Assembly (NCBI GenBank): GCA_030681265.1
Contig: JAUXXD010000009.1
Coordinates: 1-35,854 of the forward strand
Source: Candidatus Didemnitutus sp.
GTDB lineage: Bacteria; Verrucomicrobiota; Verrucomicrobiia; Opitutales; Opitutaceae
Reading direction: 5' to 3'
Length of the DNA: 35,854 bases
Part shown: positions 8,188 through 15,955 of the stretch, piece after piece
Layout: each line of letters starts with the position of its first letter
Numbering within the stretch: position 1 is the first letter of the stretch
Notes under the pieces: generated by a model
What the model saw: only the letters and a program-made list of their open reading frames with translations
The model's database searches: none
What the model was told of the DNA's origin: nothing
Translations under genes and position numbers: made by a program

Positions 8188-8206
8188 GAATTATTCACAA
8201 TAATTC
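8188..8206. promoter_or_regulatory. Perfect 8-bp-arm palindrome in the divergent intergenic region (operator candidate)
   Basis: GAATTATT, CAC, AATAATTC: two perfectly complementary 8-base arms around a 3-base centre. It is strikingly AT-rich within a GC-rich window. It lies near the middle of the 151-bp gap between the divergent acyltransferase-methyltransferase and sensor-kinase genes. Its symmetry and position fit a dimeric regulator's operator controlling both arms, or overlapping -10 elements. I could not assign convincing -35/-10 pairs. Confidence 0.5.
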
Positions 8207-8257
8207 ACGCTTGCTTCGTCAGGTAAGGCGGAATGTTCTCCCACAAGACACACGGAA

Positions 8258-10276
8258 GTGACCCGGCTCCTCCTCATCACCGACGACACCCCCCAGGCGC
8301 TGGCGCTAGCATCAGCGCTCTCGTCGTCTGCCGACTTCCAGATTCACCATCGCGAAAAATTGGCCGAAGCCCGCGGCGCCATTGTCGCCGGAGCGTTCGA
8401 AGCCTGCCTGTTCCTCGCCAGCCGGATTGATGCGGAAATTTGCCACGAAATCAGCACCGCCCGAGCCCTCGCGCCAGCGTTGGCTTTGGTCGCGGTCGCG
8501 CCAGCTGGTGCCACCACTGACGCCCAGCCCCGCCTGCTCACTGCGGGAGCCGACAGCGTGCTGTTTCAACCGCTCGACGTCGACGCCCTCGCGGTGCACC
8601 TCAGCCGCCTCACCGGTCGCGGCTCCCTCGCGGTCAGCGCACCCGAAAAACCATTGACCGCATCTTCGCCGAGTTCACTCAATGCGAAGAACGAAGCGCT
8701 TTCGACGGCGTTGGAAGTCCTGCGCGACTTCTCGCGCGTGCTGGGCTACTCGCTCGATTACCGGCAACTCACCCATCAATTCATTCTCAAATTGCGCGAA
8801 GTAGTCGGCGTATCGCGCATCGCGATCTTCTTGGAACCCGGCGCCGCCGATGCGCTCCCGGCGACCGCGAGATCCGACAGCACCAGCCTGCCCTGCATCG
8901 CCGCCGTCGGCGTGCCGGCCGACCTTGTCGAATGTTTCGCGCTCACGCGCAAGAGCGGCCTCGGTCGCCAGCTGACGTTGCAGCCGCAGATCCTCCGCGC
9001 CCCGACGCAGAGCGCGGCCCCGATGCTCGATGCGAAGATCGCCCGCGAATTCGAAGTCATCGGCGGCCAAGTCGCTATTCCCGTCAACGACCGCGAACGC
9101 ACGCTCGGCGTGGCGGTGCTGGGCGGGCGCATCACCGGCGGCGAATTCTCCGACGAAGAGCTGCTGCTCGTTTATCACCTGCTCGAAGAACTCGGGCTCG
9201 CGATTAAAAACAGTTGGTTGCACCACCAACTCGTCGGCAGTCACCGCCTTTTCGGCACGGTGCTCAATGGACTGACCGTCGGCGCACTCGTCGTCGGCCC
9301 CGCCCAGCGCATCGCCTACGCCAATCGCGCCATTCTCGATTTTCTCGGCGGACCCGACGCGACGACACTCGAGATGACCGATCTCCCGCCCAATGTCGCG
9401 GCACGGCTGCACGAGGTGACGGAAAAAGGCGGCGATGTCGTCCCCTTCTTCCACGAGACGAGCAGCCCGGTGCGGCAGGAATTCCGCGTCACGATCATTC
9501 CGCTCCGTCAGCCGGACGGACGATTGCCGCAAACCGCGCTGTTGCTGCTCGAAGATTTTACGCAGGTTCGCGCCGGACAACGCGCCGAGATCGAGGCGTC
9601 CAATCTCAAACTCATCAGTTTGATCGCCCGCCGTTTCGCACACGAGATTCGCAACTCACTCGTGCCACTCACGACACATGCGCAACTCTTCGAAACCGAA
9701 ATCGGCAACGAAGATTTTCGTGATTCGCTCCGCGCCGCCCTCAATCGCGAAACGCAACGCATCCAGCGTTTCACTGATCAGATGCTGTTGCTCGCGCGCG
9801 CCGATCAACCACCCGCGGAACTCGCGTCGCTCGAGGAAATCCTGCGCGCCAGCTTCGAGAAATCCCGCGCCTACGTCGGCGGCAACGCGACGCTGGACAT
9901 CAAAAGCGACCTGCCGCCCGTGTTGCTCCGTTGCAACCGCGCCAGTCTCACGCATGCGTTTCAGGAAATTTTCCTCAACGGACTGCAAAGCAGTCACGAC
10001 TCGAGTCGCCGCGTCACCGTGGGTCTCCACGCGATGCCAAGCAGCGAGCGCCCGAGCGAACTCGTCATCACGGTGCGCGACGGCGGAGAAGGGTTTGCCG
10101 CCGACTCCGCGCCGCGGGCCACCGAGCCATTCTACACCACCCGCAACACCGGTGTCGGCCTCGGCCTGACAATTGCGCAACGCGTCATCGCGGCGCACGC
10201 TGGACGCCTCGAAATTCATTCTCGTCTCTTGCCCGCGGATGCTGATCTCACCATCCGCCTTCCCCTTCCCCGCTAG
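8258..10276 (+). CDS. Histidine kinase with pseudo-receiver, GAF and PAS domains
   Basis: A 672-residue soluble kinase. Residues 1-120 have a receiver fold (LLLITDD at the N-terminus) but lack both the phosphoacceptor Asp (the beta-3 end reads CLFLASR) and the conserved Lys (LFQP, Q104), so the domain is likely a non-phosphorylated pseudo-receiver. A GAF domain covers about 150-315 and a PAS domain about 328-440 (VLNGLTVGALVVGPAQRIAYANRA). The H-box is FAHEIRNSLVPL with H462. The ATPase domain has VRDGGEGF, TEPFYTTR and TGVGLGLTIA. There is no transmembrane segment, so the signal is cytoplasmic or comes through a partner. The start is GTG at 8258, preceded by CACGGAA. Its stop is separated by one base from the ATG of the FadL-like gene, indicating an operon. 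Confidence 0.92.
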   Translation: MTRLLLITDDTPQALALASALSSSADFQIHHREKLAEARGAIVAGAFEACLFLASRIDAEICHEISTARALAPALALVAVAPAGATTDAQPRLLTAGADSVLFQPLDVDALAVHLSRLTGRGSLAVSAPEKPLTASSPSSLNAKNEALSTALEVLRDFSRVLGYSLDYRQLTHQFILKLREVVGVSRIAIFLEPGAADALPATARSDSTSLPCIAAVGVPADLVECFALTRKSGLGRQLTLQPQILRAPTQSAAPMLDAKIAREFEVIGGQVAIPVNDRERTLGVAVLGGRITGGEFSDEELLLVYHLLEELGLAIKNSWLHHQLVGSHRLFGTVLNGLTVGALVVGPAQRIAYANRAILDFLGGPDATTLEMTDLPPNVAARLHEVTEKGGDVVPFFHETSSPVRQEFRVTIIPLRQPDGRLPQTALLLLEDFTQVRAGQRAEIEASNLKLISLIARRFAHEIRNSLVPLTTHAQLFETEIGNEDFRDSLRAALNRETQRIQRFTDQMLLLARADQPPAELASLEEILRASFEKSRAYVGGNATLDIKSDLPPVLLRCNRASLTHAFQEIFLNGLQSSHDSSRRVTVGLHAMPSSERPSELVITVRDGGEGFAADSAPRATEPFYTTRNTGVGLGLTIAQRVIAAHAGRLEIHSRLLPADADLTIRLPLPR

Positions 10277-10277
10277 C

Positions 10278-11498
10278 ATGATGTCCCCACCCTGCACTCC
10301 TCTCTCTCGTCGTAAAACGGCGGGAGTAGTTCTACTCGCCGTGGCCGTTTCGTGGTCGCTCGCGTTCGGTTCCGGCACACGCGTCGGCTTCAAAGACGCC
10401 TTTGCCACCGCGCGCGGCAACGCCTTCGTCGCCACGGCTGATAATCCCAGCGCGCTCTACTATAATCCCGCCGGCATCACGCAGCTCGACGGCTTGCAGA
10501 TGGCGGGAAACCTTTACCATCTCGCCGTTTCGTCCGACTACGCCGGCACCGGCGGCACCGCGTCGCTCGTCAAGGATCGCCAGAATGTGCCTTCACTCTA
10601 CTTCACATGGAAACCGGCCAACGGCTCCGTCGCCTATGGCTTCGCCGTTTACGCGCCGTTCGGTCTCGCCACGGAGTGGCCCAACACATCGCCGCTGCGC
10701 ACCCACGCGCTGAAAAACGAGCAAACCTACCTCACCTACAATTTCACCGCCGCGTGGCAGGTTGCGCCAAATGTCTCCGTCGGCGGCAGCGTCACTTACA
10801 ACCGCATCGACACCGACCTGCGCCGCGCGCTCGGTATCTTCGGTCCGACCGATCTGTTCCGCTTTGAAGGCAACGGGCACGACTTCGGCTTCAATCTCGG
10901 CCTCTTGTGGAAACCAACCGAACGCCACAGTCTCGGCCTCAGTTACTCACACCGCACGTCCGTCAATCTCACGGGCACTTCGTCCACGATTCCGCTTGTG
11001 CCGAGCGAACCTGCGTCGGCGCGCTTTGAATTTCCCGAAGTGCTGATCGTCGGTTGGTCTTTCCGTCCGACCCCTGCGTGGAATTTCGAAGTGAATCTCG
11101 ATTGGACGAACTGGAATCGCCTCAACACCGTAACTGTGCAAAAAGCTTCCGGCGCGACTCCGCTACCGTTTCACTGGAAGTCCGGTCTGTTCTACGAATT
11201 CGGCGCGACGCACTATTTCACCAACGGTTGGAACATGAGCGCCGGTTATTGCTTCACGGAAAATTCCACGCCCGACGCGACCTACACGCCGGCGGTGCCC
11301 GATAGCGACCGTCACTTTTATTCACTCGGCGTTGGTTATCGCGGCGAGCGCATCACCGCCGATCTCGCATGGCAATATGCCGACGGTGGCACGCGGCGCG
11401 TCGTCGGCAGTCCGGCCTCGCTCATTGGGGCCACCGCCGATGGCAGCTATCGCAATACGATCAACTCGCTCTCGCTTTCTCTCGGTTATAAATTCTAA
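10278..11498 (+). CDS. FadL/OmpP1/TodX-family outer-membrane fatty-acid transport protein
   Basis: A predicted outer-membrane beta-barrel that lets long-chain fatty acids or other hydrophobic molecules cross the outer membrane. The 406-residue precursor starts with basic and hydrophobic signal-peptide text (SRRKTAGVVLLAVAVSWSLAFGSG). The mature N-terminus carries the family hallmark SGTRVGFKDAFATARGNAFVATADNPSALYYNPAGI-type segment with NPAG. Alternating barrel strands follow, and the C-terminus ends in an aromatic outer-membrane signal (SLSLGYKF). The chosen start is ATG 10278, one base after the kinase stop; ATG 10281 is equally possible. The frame extends upstream inside the kinase gene, but that part lacks signal-peptide logic. 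Its position between two histidine kinase genes is unusual and suggests ligand uptake for the sensing system. Substrate specificity is inferred. Confidence 0.92.
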   Translation: MMSPPCTPLSRRKTAGVVLLAVAVSWSLAFGSGTRVGFKDAFATARGNAFVATADNPSALYYNPAGITQLDGLQMAGNLYHLAVSSDYAGTGGTASLVKDRQNVPSLYFTWKPANGSVAYGFAVYAPFGLATEWPNTSPLRTHALKNEQTYLTYNFTAAWQVAPNVSVGGSVTYNRIDTDLRRALGIFGPTDLFRFEGNGHDFGFNLGLLWKPTERHSLGLSYSHRTSVNLTGTSSTIPLVPSEPASARFEFPEVLIVGWSFRPTPAWNFEVNLDWTNWNRLNTVTVQKASGATPLPFHWKSGLFYEFGATHYFTNGWNMSAGYCFTENSTPDATYTPAVPDSDRHFYSLGVGYRGERITADLAWQYADGGTRRVVGSPASLIGATADGSYRNTINSLSLSLGYKF

Positions 11499-11510
11499 AC
11501 TGCCGCGCCC

Positions 11511-12776
11511 ATGAATGCTGTTGCGCCATCGCCCCTCGCCACCCTGCCGACCTTACTGATCGTCGATGATGAGGAAGGACCACGGCACTCGCTGCGCATG
11601 GTCTTCCGACAGGAGTTCAAGGTGCAGACAGTAGACAACGGCGAAGAGGCGCTCGAATTCGCCCGCGCCAATCACGTGCAGTTGGCGATCCTCGACATCC
11701 GCATGGCGGGCAAATCCGGCATCGACGTGCTCCGCGGTCTCAAAGCCATCGACCCGCACATTGAAGTTATTATGCTCACGGCCTACGAGACGATCGAGAC
11801 TGCGCGCCAAGCATTGCGTCTCGGCGCCTGCGATTACCTGAGCAAGCCATTCGACCTCTCGACGATTCGCGAAGCCGTCACCCGCGCCCTCCATCTGCGT
11901 CGCATTTCCGAAACGGTTTCCTCCACCTCCGAGCGCCTCCAAGCACTCACGGTGCAACTCAACGACGCCTCCGTAAAAGAGGAAATGTCGCGCACCACGA
12001 CCGAAATTTACGCCGGCGCGCTGCACGACATCAACAACCCGCTCACGGTCATTTCCGGTTACGTCGAGCTGTTGCGTCACAAATTGGAAAGCGTCGGCTC
12101 GCTCTACGGCGCAGACCTTCACGGCATCCGCGAAGACGTCAACCTCCTCGCCAAACAGGTCAACACCTGCGCCGCGATCACGCGCCGCTACTTACGTTTC
12201 GTCAACAAACGCAGCGCGCACACCCCGGAAGTTTCCGTCAATCAAGTGATCGACGACGTGCACACCCTGATGCGTAATCACCCGAGCCTGCACGGCGGCA
12301 CGCTCTCCGTGAAACACCTCGACCGCGACGCTGCGGCGCAAATCGGCGGCACCGAGCTCATCCAGATTTTGCTCAATCTCACCGTCAACGCCTTCCAATG
12401 CTGCGACCGTCCGCAATCCGTTTGGATTACCGCCGAGCGCCATGAAGAGCCGTTGCCAATCGAGACCTTTCGCGACACGCCGACCGAGCGCTTCATCCAT
12501 CTGGAATCCTTCGCCAACCACGCGCCGCTGATCGCGCTCTCCGTGCTCGATCAAGGTCCCGGCATCACCCAGGACGTGCTCTCACGCATTTTCGAACCTT
12601 ATTTCACGACCAAAGCGCAAACCGGCACCGGGCTCGGTCTCGCTATTGTCACCCGCCTCGCAAGACATCACTCTGGCCTCGTGCAAGTCGTGACCAAACT
12701 CAACGAAGGCACTCGTTTCACGATCTATTTGCCCGCCAAAGAGCCGGGCGATTCGTTTAGTCCTTTCGACGCCTAA
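11511..12776 (+). CDS. Receiver-histidine kinase hybrid (REC-HisKA-HATPase)
   Basis: A 421-residue soluble protein that starts with a canonical receiver domain (about 14-130: D19/D20, phosphoacceptor D62 in ILDIRM, T90, K112 in LSKPFD). A kinase module follows: H-box ALHDINNPLTVISG (H172), N-box NLTVNAFQCCD, VLDQGPGI, FEPYFTTK and TGTGLGLAI. There is no DNA-binding domain. The receiver-then-kinase order matches proteins that relay phosphate onward, such as PhcR-type regulators. It starts 12 bases after the FadL-like gene and is probably cotranscribed with it and the upstream kinase. Its intact receiver makes it the only protein in this island with a complete phosphoacceptor site, hence a likely phosphorylation target of the neighbouring kinases. 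A cognate DNA-binding output is not visible here. Confidence 0.93.
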   Translation: MNAVAPSPLATLPTLLIVDDEEGPRHSLRMVFRQEFKVQTVDNGEEALEFARANHVQLAILDIRMAGKSGIDVLRGLKAIDPHIEVIMLTAYETIETARQALRLGACDYLSKPFDLSTIREAVTRALHLRRISETVSSTSERLQALTVQLNDASVKEEMSRTTTEIYAGALHDINNPLTVISGYVELLRHKLESVGSLYGADLHGIREDVNLLAKQVNTCAAITRRYLRFVNKRSAHTPEVSVNQVIDDVHTLMRNHPSLHGGTLSVKHLDRDAAAQIGGTELIQILLNLTVNAFQCCDRPQSVWITAERHEEPLPIETFRDTPTERFIHLESFANHAPLIALSVLDQGPGITQDVLSRIFEPYFTTKAQTGTGLGLAIVTRLARHHSGLVQVVTKLNEGTRFTIYLPAKEPGDSFSPFDA

Positions 12777-12859
12777 GCGCTTCGTGAATTTAGTCTGAGA
12801 CACGGACTCTGACGCGAACCGGGCTTGCTCGCCGTGAGCGCCCGCGTTTCACTCCCGGC

Positions 12860-14167
12860 GTGACCGAATTTGTTATTCCGCTCATCGCTGCCGCCCTCGC
12901 CGGTGGTCTCGGTTGGTTCATCGCCCGCACCAGCACTGCCGCGCTCGCCGAACGCGCGCGCTTGACCGCCGAGGAGTTGCAAACCACCCGCGTGCGCCTC
13001 GTCGAAGTCGAAGCCGAGCGCAACAAGTTGGACTCCGCACTCGCCGCCGAACGCGCCGCGGGTGCCGAGCGCGTCAACGCGCTGACGCTCGCGCACGAGC
13101 GTCTCACCACGGAATTCAAATCCCTCTCCGCCGACGCGCTGAGCAAAAACACCAACGAGTTCCTCAAACTCGCCGGTGAAACTTTCGGCAAGTTGCAGCA
13201 GCAATCCGCGGGCGATTTGGAAAAGCGCCAACAAGCGATCGATTCGCTCGTCAAGCCGCTCAAGGAATCGCTCGAAAAAGTAGACGCCAAAATCAGCGAG
13301 ATCGAAAAAGCCCGTTCCTCAGCCTACGGCCAACTATCGGAGCAGTTAAAATCCCTCGGCACCGCGCAGGTTTCACTCCAAGCCGAAGCCTCCAAACTCA
13401 CCACCGCGCTGCGTTCCACCACCACCGCAGGCACCTGGGGCGAACTCCAACTCCGCCGCGTCGTCGAGATGTCTGGCATGAGTTCCTACTGCGACTTCGA
13501 TGTGCAGAGCAGCGTCTCCACCGACGGCGGCCGCTTTCGCCCCGACCTCATCGTTCGTCTGCCCGGCGGCCAACAAATCGTGATCGACGCCAAGGCTCCT
13601 AACGAAGCCTATCGCGAAGCGGTCAACTCGTCCGACGACGCCGTGCGCACGCAAAAGCTCGCCGAGCACGCCGCGAAAGTCCGCAGCCACATCGACGCCC
13701 TCGGTGCGAAAAATTACTGGGAGCAATTTCAGCCCTCGCCCGAATTCGTCGTCCTCTTTCTGCCGGGTGATCAATTCCTCTCCGGCGCGTTGCAAGGCGA
13801 CGCCACCCTCATCGACCGCGCCATTGCGAAGAAGGTTCTCCTCGCCACGCCCGCCACACTCATTGCGCTGCTCAAAGCCGCGGCCTACGGTTGGCGGCAG
13901 GAAGACGTGTCGAAGAACGCGCAACTCATCGCCGACCTCGGCCGCGTGCTCTACGACCGCATCGCCAACTTCGCCGACAACCTCGACAAAGTCGGCCGCG
14001 GTCTCGAAACCGCCAACAAAGCCTACAATTCCGCCGTCGGTTCGTTCGAACAAACCCTCCTACCCGGCGCGCGTAAATTCGACGAACTCGGCGCGAAAGG
14101 CGCGAAAGACCTCGCTGATCCGTCTCTGGTGGAAAGCACCCCGCGCGACGTCATCAAGCGCACCTGA
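12860..14167 (+). CDS. rmuC: DNA recombination protein RmuC
   Basis: RmuC is a predicted nuclease-fold protein that limits inversions and recombination at repeats. The 435-residue product has an N-terminal membrane anchor (FVIPLIAAALAGGLGWFIA, about 4-22), a long coiled coil (about 25-165) and the RmuC domain with GTWGELQLRRVVEMSGM, RFRPDLIVRLPGG and IVIDAKAP, all characteristic of the family. Length is normal. The start is GTG at 12860 without an obvious Shine-Dalgarno. The 83-bp gap before it separates the gene from the signalling island. It is followed at 14 bases by the TIGR03067-like gene, so the two may be cotranscribed, although no functional link is known. Confidence 0.95.
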   Translation: MTEFVIPLIAAALAGGLGWFIARTSTAALAERARLTAEELQTTRVRLVEVEAERNKLDSALAAERAAGAERVNALTLAHERLTTEFKSLSADALSKNTNEFLKLAGETFGKLQQQSAGDLEKRQQAIDSLVKPLKESLEKVDAKISEIEKARSSAYGQLSEQLKSLGTAQVSLQAEASKLTTALRSTTTAGTWGELQLRRVVEMSGMSSYCDFDVQSSVSTDGGRFRPDLIVRLPGGQQIVIDAKAPNEAYREAVNSSDDAVRTQKLAEHAAKVRSHIDALGAKNYWEQFQPSPEFVVLFLPGDQFLSGALQGDATLIDRAIAKKVLLATPATLIALLKAAAYGWRQEDVSKNAQLIADLGRVLYDRIANFADNLDKVGRGLETANKAYNSAVGSFEQTLLPGARKFDELGAKGAKDLADPSLVESTPRDVIKRT

Positions 14168-14181
14168 TCATTTTCCCCTCG

Positions 14182-14529
14182 ATGGAATCCCTCGAAGGCA
14201 TTTGGCAGCCACTCTACGCGGAACTCGACGGCGAGGAAGCGCCCACCGAAGTCTTACAGCAAACCGAAGTCGAGTTGTGCGACGGCGGTTATTTCGTGCG
14301 CTTTGGCGGCGTCACCTCCGACCAAGGAACATATCAAAACGAAGAGGGAAACTTGACCTTGCTCGGCACCAACGGCCCGAACGCCGGACGCACGATTCCG
14401 TGTCGGTTCAAGTTCATTAAAGACACGCTAATGATTTGCTACGGACTCGATGGCACTCGGCCCACGGAGTTCAAAACACGACTCGACGCCCACCGCTACC
14501 TCGTCACCTACCGGCGCAAACTGGAATAA
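14182..14529 (+). CDS. TIGR03067-like small domain protein
   Basis: A 115-residue protein made of a single small lipocalin-like domain. It begins SLEGIWQPLYAELDGEEAPTE and ends with PTEFKTRLDAHRYLVTYRRK. This fits the TIGR03067 pattern (L.G.W......DG......, ....ICY......RPTEF........ and a final ...Y.R.K) common in Planctomycetes and Verrucomicrobia. There is no signal peptide, so it is probably cytoplasmic. The biochemical role of the family is unknown. It lies 14 bases after rmuC and 20 bases before the MOSC gene in the same direction, so it may be part of a loose operon. Confidence 0.8.
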   Translation: MESLEGIWQPLYAELDGEEAPTEVLQQTEVELCDGGYFVRFGGVTSDQGTYQNEEGNLTLLGTNGPNAGRTIPCRFKFIKDTLMICYGLDGTRPTEFKTRLDAHRYLVTYRRKLE

Positions 14530-14549
14530 CTCCCCACGACTGATTCATC

Positions 14550-15368
14550 ATGCCCCACGTCGCCGGAATTTTTATTTACCCGATCAAATCCTGCCGGGGC
14601 CACGCCGTCAGCGCAGCGTCAGTCGGGCCGTGGGGATTCGAGCACGACCGGCAATACATGATCGTCTCGCCAGCCGGCGAATTTTTCACGCAACGCCAAC
14701 TCCCGCGCATGGCACTAATCGACCCCGCACTCAGCGCGCAAGGCGTCACACTCACCGCGCCGGATTATCCGGAGATTAAAGTCGCGCGCCCCGCGAGCCG
14801 CGCCGCCGTGACACTGGCCGTCAACGTCTGGTCCGACACCGTGCTCGCCGACGATTGCGGCGATGCAGTCTCCGCGTGGTTGACCGGCTTCCTCGGCCTG
14901 CCCGCGCGCCTCGTGCACGCCGGCACCGATTATTTCCGCCCAGTCAAACCAAGCAAAGCCCTGCTCGGCGACACGGTTTCGTTCGCGGACGGCTATCCGT
15001 TTCTCGCCATTTCCGAAGCTTCCGTCGCGCACCTCAATGATCGCATTGTTGCCACCGGCGAAGACGCCGTGCCCGCGGATCGCTTCCGCGCCAATCTCGT
15101 CATCGCCGATTGCGCGCCCTTCGCCGAGGATGAGTGGACGCGCGTGCGCCTCGGCGAAATTATTTTTCGCAACGCCGGCCCGTGCGCCCGTTGCGTCGTG
15201 ACGACCACCGACCAGCACACCGGCGAACGCGGCAAAGAACCGCTGCGCACGCTCGCGAGCTTCCGCCGCGACTCCGCTGATCCGACCGCCGTGAATTTCG
15301 GCGTGAATCTTATTCACGAGACCAAGACCGGCACCGTCCGCGTCGGCGACACCGTCACGCTGCTCTGA
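14550..15368 (+). CDS. MOSC-domain protein (molybdenum cofactor-binding type)
   Basis: A 272-residue protein with an N-terminal MOSC_N beta-barrel (GIFIYPIKSCRGHAV, WGFEHDRQYMIV) and a C-terminal MOSC domain. The MOSC segment NAGPCARC contains C212, which matches the cysteine that ligates molybdenum or receives sulfur in this family, and is followed by TTTDQHTG. It is related to mARC/YcbX reductases, which reduce N-hydroxylated bases. No ferredoxin domain is attached, unlike YcbX, so electrons would come from a separate partner. It is cytoplasmic, with no signal peptide. The substrate cannot be inferred. Downstream it converges on the release-factor-like gene. Confidence 0.92.
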   Translation: MPHVAGIFIYPIKSCRGHAVSAASVGPWGFEHDRQYMIVSPAGEFFTQRQLPRMALIDPALSAQGVTLTAPDYPEIKVARPASRAAVTLAVNVWSDTVLADDCGDAVSAWLTGFLGLPARLVHAGTDYFRPVKPSKALLGDTVSFADGYPFLAISEASVAHLNDRIVATGEDAVPADRFRANLVIADCAPFAEDEWTRVRLGEIIFRNAGPCARCVVTTTDQHTGERGKEPLRTLASFRRDSADPTAVNFGVNLIHETKTGTVRVGDTVTLL

Positions 15369-15380
15369 GCCATGTCCCTG

Positions 15381-15394
15381 CGCTCAATAGAGCG
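15381..15394. terminator. Small hairpin in convergent gap
   Basis: CGCTC, AATA, GAGCG forms a 5-bp stem in the 31-bp gap between the convergent MOSC and release-factor-like genes. A second small hairpin (CGATT, GTCT, AATCG) overlaps it at 15393-15406. Neither has a T-run, so the terminator assignment is weak. Confidence 0.25.
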
Positions 15395-15399
15395 ATTGT

Positions 15400-15810
15400 C
15401 TAATCGTCGGTTTGTGGCCGCGCACGTTTGCCTTTGATTTTGGCGCGGTGTTTTTTGCCCTGAATCATCCGCGCTTTCTGACCGCGAGATTTCTGTCGTT
15501 TTTGACGGCGCACCAATTCCCGCGCCGCTTGCGCTTCGTTGGCCGCCGTCGCGCGCCGCCACTCCAATTTTTCCGCCAACTCCTCCCACGCCAGCAAGCG
15601 ATTCGTCGCCTGTGACCGCTCGCGCTGGCACCGCACATCGACGCCGGTCGGCTCGTGGCGCAACCACACCGTGGAGGACGTTTTGTTGATTTTTTGCCCG
15701 CCCGCCCCGGTCCCGCGGACGAAACGCTCCGTCACCTCTTCCGGGCGCACCCGCAAAGAGACAAATCGGGCCCGCAGCGCCGCTTCTACCATCTCAGGAA
15801 AATCCGCCAT
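15400..15810 (-). CDS. Release-factor-like GGQ protein (MTRFR/C12orf65-like ribosome rescue candidate)
   Basis: A 136-residue protein that carries only the peptidyl-tRNA hydrolase domain of class I release factors. It has the GGQ motif in RGTGAGGQKINKTSS (Q39), the motif WLRHEPTGVDVRCQRERSQATNR typical of MTRFR-like proteins, and a strongly basic C-terminal tail (KKHRAKIKGKRARPQ) suited to binding the mRNA channel of stalled ribosomes. It lacks codon-recognition domains. The ATG at 15810 has GGAAAGG upstream; a longer frame to 15855 adds 15 residues before it and is less likely. Known relatives release peptides from stalled ribosomes. It could instead be an ArfB-type factor, but the KTSS and CQRERSQ motifs favour the MTRFR group. 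Confidence 0.88.
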   Translation of the reverse strand: MADFPEMVEAALRARFVSLRVRPEEVTERFVRGTGAGGQKINKTSSTVWLRHEPTGVDVRCQRERSQATNRLLAWEELAEKLEWRRATAANEAQAARELVRRQKRQKSRGQKARMIQGKKHRAKIKGKRARPQTDD

Positions 15811-15955
15811 CTTTTTGCCTTTCCGAGTGAAACCAACCCTGTCGCCATGAGTCAAACCAACCTCCCACCCTGCGACTTGCGCCGCTGCCGCCTCCCGCAG
15901 CCTACCGCGGTTCGGCGCTTGTCACACTTTCACCGTCACTTTTCACTCCCTCCTT

